Positions 1-8,070 of a stretch of DNA of 64,000 bases are shown here, one piece after another. Each line of letters begins with the position of its first letter. The first letter of the stretch is position 1. The notes under the pieces were generated by a model. That model did not search any database, was not told where the DNA came from, and saw nothing but the letters and a program-made list of their open reading frames with translations. This stretch comes from Dongia_B sp035539215 (lineage in GTDB: Bacteria > Pseudomonadota > Alphaproteobacteria > Dongiales > Dongiaceae): positions 23,216 through 87,215 of the forward strand of contig DATLIX010000159.1 of NCBI GenBank assembly GCA_035539215.1, read 5' to 3'. The position numbers and the translations under genes are program-made.

Positions 1-363
1 AACCCCGATCTGTGACGCCGGGGCGATGCAGGGTGGATCCCTGCGACCCTCCACCCTCGGTCAAGGTCGCGTCGCAGAGATCCGATCGGCAATCGCAACT
101 GAATGCGACGCGCCTCTATAGAACAGAGCCTCTGCCGGCAGATGTCGGCGCCATGACACTTGCATGACTGAGCTGGCGTGATTGGGCTGGCATGACTGGG
201 CATGCACACGCGGCGCGTCAGGCGATACCGAGCGGTCCGGTCCTGCGGCGCGGGGCGCGGTTGTCACAGGCCTTGTCCTCTGCCAGTATCGCCGCCCGCG
301 TCCCCGGAGGGGCCGCCGGATTCCTTTGTTATTGCAAGACGATGACCGGTTTGTAAAAGCCTG
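1..363. other. left-edge non-coding stretch
   Basis: No convincing gene starts or ends here. Small inverted repeats are visible (GGGTGG at 31-36 with CCACCC at 51-56), and a run of near-repeats of CATGACT/GGGCTGG occupies about 152-206. The stretch presumably holds the promoter of the MFS gene that starts at 364. The reading frames crossing it are on the opposite strand of a well-supported gene and are not believable. Confidence 0.5.
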
Positions 364-1545
364 ATGGCCGAGCTCAGCATCTCCTCCCAGCCGACGCCGC
401 GACAACGGCGTTTCATTCTCGCCGGCCTCTTCGCCAGCATCTTCACCTTCGGCACGGCCTTTGGCGGCCTGGTGCCCTGGATGGCCCTGGTACTGGAAGG
501 GCACGGCACGTCCAGCATCTGGATCGGCCTGGTTGCCGCCGCCAATTCCCTGGGCGTCGCGGTCGCCGCCCCCTTCGTGGCGCGGGTGGTGCGGCGTTAC
601 GGCACGGCCCCCTGCATGCTGGCCAGCGCCCTCATCACCCTCATCACCATCGTGCTGCTGCCGGTCTATACCAGCGTGCCGGCCTGGTTCCTGCTGCGGC
701 TGATCGGCGGCATGGCCAGTGCCGCCCCCTGGATCGTCAGCGAGACCTGGATCAACCTGGTGGCGGGCGAGACGCACCGCAACCGCATCTTCGCGATGTA
801 CGGCGCCATCATCGCCACCGGCTTCGCCACCGGCCCCATTATTCTCACCCTGGTCGGCACCGACGGCCCCGCGGCCATCTCCTGCTTCATCACCCTCAGC
901 ATCGCCTCTTCCGTCCCGATCATCCTGCTGAAACGCTTCATGCCACCTCTGGATGACGAGGCCGGCCATAACCTGCTGGGCGTGTTTCGTGCCGTGCCGG
1001 CCTTGCTCGCCGCCGCTTTTCTCTCCGGCGCCCTCGACGCCGCCTTGTTCAGCTTCCTGCCGCTCTGGGGCCTGCAGACCGGCCTCGACCGGCAATTTTC
1101 CCTGACATTGCTCAGCATCTTCATCGCCGGCAACATCCTGCTGCAGTTTCCCCTGGGCTGGCTCGCCGATCACATGGGACCGCGGCGGGTGATGCTCGGC
1201 TGCTCCATCCTCTGCCTGGCCGGCCCCATCGCCATCATATTCAGCCTCGGCCAACCGGCCTTGCTGGCGCTGCTGTTCTTCCTCTGGGGCGGTTCCGTCT
1301 GGGGCGCCTATACGGTGGCGCTAGCGGCCATGGGACGCTATTTCACCGGCAGCGCGCTGGCCGTCGCCAATGCCGCCTTCGTCATGGTCTATACCCTGGC
1401 CAATGTGGTCGGCCCGCCCCTCGCCGGCCTGGCCTTCGATGCCTGGCGCCCGCACGGGCTGATGATTCTCAGCCTCGGCGTCGCCGTCATCTTCGCCCTC
1501 ATCGCCCCCTGGCCGATCCGCATCGCCGAACGGGCGGAACGCTGA
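364..1545 (+). CDS. MFS transporter (YcaD-like, 12-TM)
   Basis: Major facilitator superfamily permease of 393 residues, the usual length, predicted in the inner membrane. The N-terminal half has a first helix rich in F/G/A ('FGTAFGGLVPWMALVLEGHG') and then a loop ending in 'VARVVRRYGTAP', the usual G-x-x-x-D/R-x-x-G-R region between helices 2 and 3. The second half repeats it as 'GWLADHMGPRRVMLG' at about residue 265, a clear MFS motif A. The substrate cannot be read from sequence; YcaD-like proteins are mostly uncharacterised and many are drug or metabolite exporters. It is monocistronic, convergent with the haemoglobin gene on the other strand. The ATG at 364 has only a weak ribosome binding site. 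Confidence 0.85.
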   Translation: MAELSISSQPTPRQRRFILAGLFASIFTFGTAFGGLVPWMALVLEGHGTSSIWIGLVAAANSLGVAVAAPFVARVVRRYGTAPCMLASALITLITIVLLPVYTSVPAWFLLRLIGGMASAAPWIVSETWINLVAGETHRNRIFAMYGAIIATGFATGPIILTLVGTDGPAAISCFITLSIASSVPIILLKRFMPPLDDEAGHNLLGVFRAVPALLAAAFLSGALDAALFSFLPLWGLQTGLDRQFSLTLLSIFIAGNILLQFPLGWLADHMGPRRVMLGCSILCLAGPIAIIFSLGQPALLALLFFLWGGSVWGAYTVALAAMGRYFTGSALAVANAAFVMVYTLANVVGPPLAGLAFDAWRPHGLMILSLGVAVIFALIAPWPIRIAERAER

Positions 1546-1569
1546 GCGACGGCGGAGCGCCGAGCATAG

Positions 1570-2109
1570 TTAAGAGACATTCGGCCGATAGCGCTCGCCC
1601 CGGCCGAGCATCACGCCGTTCTGGCCGGCGATGCCAAGCTCCAGGCTTTCGGCGATGCGTTGCGCCCGTTCGAGGAAATGAGCCGCCGCCTTGGGCGGGC
1701 AGACCCGCAACGCCGTTGCCTTGAAAATCTCCAGCCAGCGGTCGAAATGATCGGCATGAATGGGCAGCGGCGCATGCACCTGCATCGGCTGGCCGTGATA
1801 GCGCCCGCTCATCAACGCCACCGAAGACCAGAAGACCATCATGCGCTGGAGATGCGGCTCCCAGTCGCGGATTCGCGCGGCGAAGACCGGGCCGAGCAAG
1901 GGATCGGCCCGCACCTCGGCATAGAAGCTGCGCACCAGATGCTCGATCATCGCCTCGTCGATGCCGGTCTCGGCCCGGAGGGCGGCGACGATAGCATTGC
2001 GGCGGTCGGGTTCGCGGCGATCCGGCTCGGGGCGGGGCGACTCGGGGCGGGACGGCAGAACCCGCAACTCGGTGGTGGCCTCCGCGGCGGGATGTCGATT
2101 TTTCACCAT
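1570..2109 (-). CDS. group III truncated haemoglobin
   Basis: Cytoplasmic haem protein of 179 residues with the 2-on-2 globin fold. The globin core covers about residues 40-175 and carries the group III pattern: 'FYAEVRADPLLGPVF' in helices B-E, 'HLQRMMVFWSSVALMSGRYHG', then 'IHADHFDRWLEIF' with the proximal haem histidine. Known members bind O2 and NO and are often linked to nitrosative stress. The first 36 residues are an unusual Pro/Arg/Glu-rich extension with a short repeated 'EPDRR' unit, absent from typical members of about 130 residues. The gene lies directly downstream of, and in the same direction as, an NsrR-like regulator. Its promoter carries the same 19-bp palindrome as the regulator's promoter, which fits NO-responsive control. 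Confidence 0.9.
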   Translation of the reverse strand: MVKNRHPAAEATTELRVLPSRPESPRPEPDRREPDRRNAIVAALRAETGIDEAMIEHLVRSFYAEVRADPLLGPVFAARIRDWEPHLQRMMVFWSSVALMSGRYHGQPMQVHAPLPIHADHFDRWLEIFKATALRVCPPKAAAHFLERAQRIAESLELGIAGQNGVMLGRGERYRPNVS

Positions 2110-2139
2110 AGTGCCGCTCCTCCGGCCGGATCGCCTAAA

Positions 2140-2158
2140 AAGGCATCACATATACCTT
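2140..2158 (-). promoter_or_regulatory. NsrR-like operator of the truncated haemoglobin gene
   Basis: On the minus strand this reads AAGGTAT-ATGTG-ATGCCTT, an inverted repeat of AAGG(T/C)AT with a 5-bp spacer. It lies about 31 bp upstream of the globin start codon in an AT-rich stretch. An almost identical palindrome is found in front of the Rrf2 regulator at 2734-2752. Length and half-site spacing resemble NsrR operators (AAGATGyATTT type), so binding by the neighbouring Rrf2 protein is a good inference. Confidence 0.6.
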
Positions 2159-2176
2159 ATTAAACCCAAAAATAGA

Positions 2177-2189
2177 GTATTTTCAATAC
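2177..2189. promoter_or_regulatory. small dyad GTATT-N3-AATAC
   Basis: A perfect 5-bp inverted repeat with a 3-bp spacer in the AT-rich part of the globin promoter region, further upstream than the 19-bp palindrome. It could be a second regulator site or part of a core promoter. The sequence does not decide. Confidence 0.3.
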
Positions 2190-2232
2190 CTGTTATGAGA
2201 CCGCGACATTCCGTCCGAGCCTGCGGCGATCC

Positions 2233-2688
2233 TCAACTGGGGGCGCCGGTATCCGCGAGCAGCAGCCGCATGCGGCGCAGGGTGCCGGGCTTTGCCACCA
2301 GATCGGCCAGGGAATAGCCGTCGAGCGTCGTGAGAAACGCCTGCAAGGCTTCCTCCAGCGGTCCGCGCAGGCCGCAGGCCGGCGCCACCACGCAGCGATT
2401 GTCGTCCCGGCTGAAGCATTCGACGATGTCGAAGCCGTCTTCGGTCGCCCGCACTACCTTGCCGAGGATGATCTGCGCCGCCGGCCGCGCCAGGCGCAAT
2501 CCCCCGCCCCGGCCGCGCAGGCTCTCGACGAAACCGGCCTGGGCCAGGGTCTGGGTCACCTTCATCAGGTGATTGCGGGAAATGTCGTAGCGGCGCGCGA
2601 TCTCTTCGATCGTATGCAGATGGTCGGACTCCATCGCCAGCAGCATCAAGAGCCGCAGGGCATAATCGGTATGCAGGGTCAGGCGCAT
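2233..2688 (-). CDS. nsrR: Rrf2-family transcriptional regulator, NsrR-like
   Basis: Winged-helix regulator of 151 residues beginning 'MRLTLHTDYALRLLMLLA', the canonical Rrf2/NsrR N-terminus; longer upstream readings were rejected for this reason. Helix-turn-helix at about 24-50 ('IEEIARRYDISRNHLMKVTQ'), wing 'GFVESLRGRGGGLRLARP'. Three cysteines at the Fe-S region, 'ECFSRDDNRC' and 'VVAPAC', give C-x7-C-x5-C. NsrR uses three such cysteines to hold an NO-sensitive cluster, although E. coli NsrR has a tighter first spacing. The gene is followed on the same strand by a truncated haemoglobin, a typical NO-detoxification target. A palindrome upstream (2734-2752) suggests autoregulation. Confidence 0.85.
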   Translation of the reverse strand: MRLTLHTDYALRLLMLLAMESDHLHTIEEIARRYDISRNHLMKVTQTLAQAGFVESLRGRGGGLRLARPAAQIILGKVVRATEDGFDIVECFSRDDNRCVVAPACGLRGPLEEALQAFLTTLDGYSLADLVAKPGTLRRMRLLLADTGAPS

Positions 2689-2733
2689 GGTCGAGAATCC
2701 ATCGGAGGGCAAGGCATTTTGCCACGGCGCAAT

Positions 2734-2752
2734 ATGGTATAATAAATGCCTT
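2734..2752 (-). promoter_or_regulatory. NsrR-like operator of the regulator gene itself
   Basis: On the minus strand it reads AAGGCAT-TTATT-ATACCAT, 46 bp upstream of the regulator's ATG. It has the same half-sites and 5-bp spacing as the site before the globin gene, with one mismatch in the second arm. A lone half-site ATGCCTT also lies at 2761-2767. The simplest reading is autoregulation plus control of the globin. Confidence 0.55.
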
Positions 2753-2785
2753 TTATCCAGATGCCTTCTGGAAACGGCCGGCCGG

Positions 2786-4834
2786 CTATCTGCTGGCTTC
2801 GGCCGCGTGGCCGAAAAGCCAGGCGAAATCGCCGGCGTAGGAACCGAAAACCAGATCGTTGCCGATCCGGCTGAGATGGTTGTCGTCGACATAGATGGGA
2901 ATGCCATGACGATGCTGGCGGCATGTCGTGCCGTCGCAGATCACGGCGAATGGATCGATCAGCCGCACATCAGCGTTGCTCATGCTGACATCGTTCAGCG
3001 CCGTCAAGATGCGTTGATGCTGGGCCTCGATCTCGACCCGCGGACGCGCGCAGGTATCCTCGGGCAGTCTCATTTTCCGGGCGCGCATGAGGCAGGCGGC
3101 GCCCTCGTGGCTGAATTGCGGTTCCGGCGCGATGATCAGGATGCGCTGGATGCCGAGATGCTTCAGGCTGTGCACCGTATCGGCAAGGCTGGTGGAAAGT
3201 GTCCGATACTGATCCGAAGCCGGATTCCCATCGCCGCCCGTCGTCAGGCTGCGGGACGCCCGGAAGGCATTGTCGCCGCCGACATAGATGCCCCAGTTCG
3301 CCTGGATGACGGCAAAGGAAATCGCCGCCTGGCCGTCCCTGAGGGCATCGAGACCGCTTTTCCAGGTATCGACACATCCTTGCGATTGGCCGAAGAAGAC
3401 GACATCGGCGCTGAGCAGGGGCGGGCAAGCGGGACGCACCAGGGTGACCCATTTGGCATTGGCCTTGTCGGCCATCGCCGCCAGAGGCGCATAGGATTCG
3501 CGCGCATGCGAATCGCCGATGAGCAGCCCCAAAGTCTTGCCCGATGCGGCCTGCAGGCAGCCGGACTGGTATGCCCATTTTCCCCTGACGATGCACGCAT
3601 CATCGACCGATTTCAGCATTCCCTTGCCGGGCCAGTTTTCCGCTGTGAGCGTCGCACTGACCGCCGGACCCACGATTTTCTGATAGACGAGGCCGGGAAC
3701 GGCGGCAGCCAGACTGGCGGCGATGCCGATCCCGACCGTGATGCTGCGCCGCCGCGTCAGCAAGCGGGACTTGTTCCGGGCCACCGGCCGTTCGATGGCA
3801 AAATAGGTCGCCGTCGCCAGCAGCAGGCTCAGCGCGCCGCCGATCAGCAGGTCGGCGGCAAGCGCGTGATCGCCGAAGCGATAGATGCGGCCCAAGGTGA
3901 GCAGCGGCCAATGCCACAGATACCAGCCATAGGAGACGAGCCCGAGGCTGACGAAAGGCGGCGTCGCCAGCAGACGCCGCACCGGCGTCATGGCATCGGC
4001 TTCGCCGGCGGCGATGACGAAGACGGCACCGAGTACAGGGATGATCGGATACCAGGAGGGATAAAGCAGCGCCGGCGAATACAGATAGACGCAGGCGACG
4101 ATCATCGCCAGCCCCAGCATGCCAAGAACATGCGTCACGATCGAAAACCTGCGGAGCCGTTCGGCAAGCACCGCCGCCAGCGCGCCGGCGACAAATTCCC
4201 ACGCGCGGCAAACCATGAGGAAGAAGGCGCGGTTCCGGTCGGGATCGGTGAAAAGAACGCATCCCGCGAGCGAAACGAGGACAATCGCAACGGCGCCCCA
4301 GAAGAGGCCGCGATTGTGCCGGGCCATCGCGGCCGGACGCGTCAGCAGCCAGATCAGGACCGGCGCCGCCACATAGAACTGCGCCTCCACCCCCAGCGAC
4401 CAGGTATGAAGCAACGGCTTCGCTTCCGCCGCCGTGTCGAAATATCCCTGGCGGTCGAGGAAGAAGTGATTGGAGATCATCAGCGCCGCCGCCGTGGCGG
4501 AACGGCCGAAGTCGCTGAACTCATCCGGCGTTATCAGCACCAGGGCCGCGAGGCCGGCGATGCTGAGAATGACCGTCAGCAGCAGCGGCATAAGACGCAG
4601 CACGCGACGGGCATAGAAATCCGTCAGCGAGAAGCGCGATCCGCGCATCTGGTCGATGATGTGGCCAATGATCAGGAAGCCGGAGATGACGAAAAAGACG
4701 TCGACACCGACAAAACCGCCGGAAAACCCCGGCACTCCGATGTGATAGCCAATGACAGCCAGGATCGCGATGGCGCGCAGGCCATCGACATAAGGCCGGT
4801 AACCTTCGGCCTTCCCCTTCCCCCTGATAACCAA
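2786..4834 (-). CDS. acyltransferase 3 with C-terminal SGNH domain (OafA/YrhL type)
   Basis: Inner-membrane protein of 682 residues that probably O-acetylates a cell-surface polysaccharide. Residues 1-360 form the acyltransferase-3 membrane domain, opening 'YRPYVDGLRAIAILAVIGYH' with the family's catalytic histidine, then 'GGFVGVDVFFVISGFLI' and 'ARRVLRLMPLL'. From about 430 a periplasmic SGNH domain follows: GDS block 'LLIGDSHARESYAPLAAMA' and a terminal D-x-x-H in 'VDDNHLSRIGNDLVF'. The start is TTG with a good ribosome site (GGAGG, nine bases upstream). The gene stands alone between the NsrR promoter and a non-coding stretch. The acceptor glycan is unknown. Confidence 0.88.
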   Translation of the reverse strand: MVIRGKGKAEGYRPYVDGLRAIAILAVIGYHIGVPGFSGGFVGVDVFFVISGFLIIGHIIDQMRGSRFSLTDFYARRVLRLMPLLLTVILSIAGLAALVLITPDEFSDFGRSATAAALMISNHFFLDRQGYFDTAAEAKPLLHTWSLGVEAQFYVAAPVLIWLLTRPAAMARHNRGLFWGAVAIVLVSLAGCVLFTDPDRNRAFFLMVCRAWEFVAGALAAVLAERLRRFSIVTHVLGMLGLAMIVACVYLYSPALLYPSWYPIIPVLGAVFVIAAGEADAMTPVRRLLATPPFVSLGLVSYGWYLWHWPLLTLGRIYRFGDHALAADLLIGGALSLLLATATYFAIERPVARNKSRLLTRRRSITVGIGIAASLAAAVPGLVYQKIVGPAVSATLTAENWPGKGMLKSVDDACIVRGKWAYQSGCLQAASGKTLGLLIGDSHARESYAPLAAMADKANAKWVTLVRPACPPLLSADVVFFGQSQGCVDTWKSGLDALRDGQAAISFAVIQANWGIYVGGDNAFRASRSLTTGGDGNPASDQYRTLSTSLADTVHSLKHLGIQRILIIAPEPQFSHEGAACLMRARKMRLPEDTCARPRVEIEAQHQRILTALNDVSMSNADVRLIDPFAVICDGTTCRQHRHGIPIYVDDNHLSRIGNDLVFGSYAGDFAWLFGHAAEASR

Positions 4835-5199
4835 CTCCCGACTCCTCCAATATTCGCCAGGGATAGCATTATCCTGTGCAGGCGAATAGCCGACGATGAG
4901 CCATGCGCCTTACAGCCGTATGACGGGGCACTGGGGAAAGCCGTTCTGCGCGACGAATGAATGGTTTGGGCGGTGCTGCCGGCCATTACGCGACGACCGC
5001 GGTATCCAAGGGGGCAGGCAAGGGCAAGCTTTCCTTGCCTGTCGAGCAGAATTGCTCGCTTTACCCTATCGGCTGAATAGAGATTATTGATCTCATCAGG
5101 AACCAACAATACCGCACCGCACGGCTGGCTGCGAAGCGCCAGGGCTGGAAGGCCGTTTCCGTCAACGGGAGCGGCTTGGGATGGAAGAGGAGACAGGCG
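4835..5199. other. intergenic region with a 9-bp stem-loop
   Basis: Divergent promoter region between the acyltransferase (minus) and the flavin monooxygenase (plus). A perfect stem-loop pairs CAGGCAAGG at 5015-5023 with CCTTGCCTG at 5033-5041. No T-tract follows, so it is not an obvious terminator. An AT-richer patch at about 5070-5100 may hold the promoter of the sulfur cluster. No gene seen. Confidence 0.45.
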
Positions 5200-6597
5200 A
5201 TGAGCGATGCTCTTGCAGGCGATCGGCCGAGGCGCGGCCAGCTGAAGCTGGGCGCCTTCATGTATCCCGCCGGCCACCACGTCGCGGCCTGGCGCCATCC
5301 CGACGTCTCCGCCGCCGCCACCACCGACTTCGCCTATCGCGTGGATTTCGCGCGCAAGGCGGAAGCGGCGAAGTTCGACCTCATCTTCCTCGCCGACGGC
5401 GTCGGCGTCGGCGATCACCGCACCAATGTGCTGAGCCGCAGCGATGAATGGTCGATCGGCTTCGAGCCCGTGACCCTGCTCTCGGCACTTTCCGTGGTGA
5501 CCGAGCGCATCGGCCTGGTTGCGACCGCCTCCACCACCTTTCAGGAACCCTATAACCTCGCCCGCTTCTTCGCCTCGCTCGACCAGCTGAGTCAGGGCCG
5601 CGCCGGCTGGAACCTCGTCACTTCCTCGAGCGAGCTGGAAGCGAAGAACTTCTCCTCGCTGCCCCATCTCGCCCATGCCGACCGCTACGGCCGCGCCAAT
5701 GAGTTCATCGACGTGGTGCTGGGGCTGTGGAACTCCTGGGAGGACGATGCCTTCCTGCGCGACAAGGCGAGCGGCCGCTTCTTCGATCCCGAGAAGCTGC
5801 ATCTCCTCAATCATGTCGGCCGGCATTTCAGCGTACGCGGCCCCTTGAATGTCGCGCGCTCGCCGCAGGGTCATCCGGTGGTGGTGCAGGCAGGTTCCTC
5901 GGAGGCCGGACAGGAGCTGGCGGCGCGCACCGCGGAAGTCGTCTTCACCGCGCAACGCACGCTGGCCGACGCGCAAAAATTCTATGCCGCGCTCAAGGCC
6001 CGGCTGGCGAAGTATGGCCGCGATGCCGATGACCTCAAGATCATGCCGGGCGTCTTCCCGGTGGTGGGCCGCAGCGAAGCGGAAGCCCAGGACAAGTTCG
6101 AGCAGTTGCAGGACCTGATCCATCCGGAGATCGGCCTTGCCTTGCTCTCCAACTACATCGGCAATTTCGACTTGTCGGTCTACCCGCTCGACGGACCGCT
6201 GCCGGATCTGCCGGTGACCAATGCCAGCCTCAGCCGCCAGCAACTGCTGGTCGACCTCGCCCGCCGGGAGAATCTCAGCATCCGCCAGCTATATCTGCGC
6301 GTCGCCGGGGCGCGCGGCCATTGGCAGCTGGTGGGCACGGCCGAGCAGATCGCCGACCAGCTGGAAGAGCGCTTCCTCGGTTACGGCGCTGACGGCTTCA
6401 ACATCATGCCGCCGACCGTCCCGGGCGGCCTCGACGATTTCATCGAGCTGGTGATTCCCGAATTGCGTCGCCGCGGCCTCTTCCGCAGCGAATACGAGGG
6501 CAAGACCCTGCGCGAAAATCTCGGCCTCAAATTTCCCGCCCACCGACCGCACCACCAGAACCGCACCGATCCGACAAGCATCGCCGCGGCCGAATAG
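5200..6597 (+). CDS. LLM-class flavin-dependent monooxygenase (NtaA/SnaA/DszA family)
   Basis: Cytoplasmic FMNH2-dependent monooxygenase of 465 residues, the size of the NtaA/SnaA/DszA branch of the luciferase-like superfamily. Evidence includes 'KLGAFMYPAGHHVAAWRHP', 'EAAKFDLIFLADG', 'SALSVVTERIGLVATASTTF', 'SQGRAGWNLVTS' and 'GADGFNIMPPTVPGGLDDF'. The ATG at 5200 is preferred over one at 5176 because GAGGAG sits just upstream of it. It opens a cluster with a sulfate-ester dioxygenase and a sulfonate-type ABC importer, so a role in releasing sulfur from an organosulfur compound is likely. It would need a flavin reductase, and none is encoded nearby. The exact substrate is unknown. Confidence 0.87.
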   Translation: MSDALAGDRPRRGQLKLGAFMYPAGHHVAAWRHPDVSAAATTDFAYRVDFARKAEAAKFDLIFLADGVGVGDHRTNVLSRSDEWSIGFEPVTLLSALSVVTERIGLVATASTTFQEPYNLARFFASLDQLSQGRAGWNLVTSSSELEAKNFSSLPHLAHADRYGRANEFIDVVLGLWNSWEDDAFLRDKASGRFFDPEKLHLLNHVGRHFSVRGPLNVARSPQGHPVVVQAGSSEAGQELAARTAEVVFTAQRTLADAQKFYAALKARLAKYGRDADDLKIMPGVFPVVGRSEAEAQDKFEQLQDLIHPEIGLALLSNYIGNFDLSVYPLDGPLPDLPVTNASLSRQQLLVDLARRENLSIRQLYLRVAGARGHWQLVGTAEQIADQLEERFLGYGADGFNIMPPTVPGGLDDFIELVIPELRRRGLFRSEYEGKTLRENLGLKFPAHRPHHQNRTDPTSIAAAE

Positions 6598-6630
6598 AGC
6601 ATCCCATCCAGCGACGACAGGAGATATTCC

Positions 6631-7575
6631 ATGAGTGCACAGCTTCAGGAAAAGCCCACCGCAGCAATCCGCGCCCTGCCTTTCGAGGTGAAGCGGATCG
6701 CCGGTCGCATCGGCGCCGAGATCAGCGGCATCAAATTGAGCGGCGATCTCAGCCAGGAGGTCTATAAGGCCCTCCGCTCGACGCTGCTGGAACACCGGGT
6801 GATCTTCATCCGCGGCCAGCAGCATCTTGACGACGCCGAGCAGGAACGCTTCGCCCGGCTGTTCGGCGAGCTGGTGGCCCACCCGACCGAGAAGGTGCGC
6901 AAAGGCTCGACCGCCATCCTGGAACTCGATACCGGCAATGGCAACGGCAAGGCCGATCAGTGGCATACCGACGTCACCTTCGTCGACGCCTATCCGCAGA
7001 TCTCCATCCTGCGCTCGGTGCAGGTGCCTGAATATGGCGGCGACACGGTCTGGGCCAATACCGTTGCCGCCTACGAATACCTGCCGGCCGAGCTGAAGGA
7101 GCTCGCCGAGCGTCTCTGGGCGGTGCACAGCAATCAGTATGACTATGCCGCCCAGCGGCCGCATGCCAGCGAGGCCGAGAAGAAGCATTACGAGAACACC
7201 TTTGCCTCGACCGTCTATGAGACCGAGCACCCGGTGGTGCGCATCCATCCGGAGACCGGCGAGAAATCGCTGATCCTCGGCTATTTCATCCAGAAATTCG
7301 TCGGCCAGAACCACGTCGATTCCGCCAAGCTGTTCGAGATCCTGCAGGGTCATGTGACACGGCTGGAGAATACCGTGCGCTGGCGCTGGCAGGCGGGCGA
7401 TGTGGTGATCTGGGACAACCGCACGACGCAGCACATCGCCATCGATGACTACGGCGACCAGCGCCGCATCGTCCGCCGCTCGACCATCGCCGGCGATGTG
7501 CCGGTCAGCGTCGACGGCAAGCACAGCCGCATCCGCAGCAAGGTCGTGCCGCTGCGTCCGCAGGCGGCGGAGTGA
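6631..7575 (+). CDS. atsK: TauD/TfdA-family dioxygenase, AtsK-like (alkyl sulfatase)
   Basis: Fe(II)/2-oxoglutarate-dependent dioxygenase of 314 residues. Iron ligands are seen as H-x-D in 'QWHTDVTFVDAYPQ' and the distal His in 'WDNRTTQHIAIDDYGDQRR', whose Arg residues bind 2-oxoglutarate. Stretches such as 'RLFGELVAHPTEKV', 'GGDTVWANTVAAYEYLP' and 'ERLWAVHSNQYDYAAQ' are closer to AtsK (alkyl sulfate ester cleavage to aldehyde and sulfate) than to TauD, by my recollection of the family. It begins 33 bp after the flavin monooxygenase with a good ribosome site (AGGAGA), so the two are probably co-transcribed. Symbol given by similarity only. Confidence 0.85.
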   Translation: MSAQLQEKPTAAIRALPFEVKRIAGRIGAEISGIKLSGDLSQEVYKALRSTLLEHRVIFIRGQQHLDDAEQERFARLFGELVAHPTEKVRKGSTAILELDTGNGNGKADQWHTDVTFVDAYPQISILRSVQVPEYGGDTVWANTVAAYEYLPAELKELAERLWAVHSNQYDYAAQRPHASEAEKKHYENTFASTVYETEHPVVRIHPETGEKSLILGYFIQKFVGQNHVDSAKLFEILQGHVTRLENTVRWRWQAGDVVIWDNRTTQHIAIDDYGDQRRIVRRSTIAGDVPVSVDGKHSRIRSKVVPLRPQAAE

Positions 7576-7640
7576 GATCTGGCCGCACCCGATCGAGACC
7601 TGAGATGACCGACTTCGTGCAACCTGTATCCCCCTCTCCA

Positions 7641-7756
7641 CTGTCACCCTCGGACTTGATCCGAGGGTCCATGGGCGAACACCGCACGGTCGCTATCATG
7701 GATGCCCGGTCGACGCATATCGACCTCCGCCGACAGATCAAGTCCGGGCATGGCAA
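7641..7756. repeat. compound palindromic intergenic repeat
   Basis: Two nested dyads: CCCTCGGA-CTTGA-TCCGAGGG at 7647-7667, and ATGCCCGG at 7702-7709 pairing with CCGGGCAT at 7744-7751. The phrase 'cggacttgatccgag...ccatg' is of the kind scattered between genes in many alphaproteobacterial genomes. It separates the dioxygenase gene from the ABC importer genes. Confidence 0.6.
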
Positions 7757-7789
7757 GGGAGGTGAGAGCGGGGAGCTGTTCATCGCTTC

Positions 7790-7934
7790 CCCCCTCACCC
7801 CACCCCTCCCCCGCGAGGGGAGAGGGAGTTCACCGAGCGTTGTCGCTGATCTGGTCTCTCTGGATAGGAACATAGACAGGAGATCGACAACAGCGCTCCC
7901 TCCCCCCTCGCGGGGGAGGGGTGGGGTGAGGGGG
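7790..7934. repeat. 31-bp perfect inverted repeat
   Basis: The C-rich arm at 7790-7820 is the exact reverse complement of the G-rich arm at 7904-7934, with 83 bp between them. Each arm can also fold on itself (CCCCTC with GAGGGG). This looks like a pair of oppositely oriented REP-like elements. Being between the dioxygenase and the importer genes, it could end or stabilise transcripts. Confidence 0.7.
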
Positions 7935-8070
7935 CGTGGGCGCCTGATGAAGCGATGTAGCTGCGCGCGCCGCTGATCCGGCGCGCCCCCGACAAAGAAC
8001 GAAACGACCAACAGCACCACGACAACCGGCCGTCGCACACCGCGGGGCCGTAACGAAGGAAATCTGACCG

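Noticed and set aside
5015..5041. Rho-independent terminator
   Set aside because: The stem is perfect but no T-tract follows.
2687..6243. Long open frames antisense to the acyltransferase and the flavin monooxygenase
   Set aside because: Arg/Gly/Ala-rich sequence with no motif, in conflict with genes that carry clear catalytic blocks.
7641..7934. CRISPR or terminator cluster
   Set aside because: Only paired palindromes, no regular repeat-spacer pattern and no cas genes.
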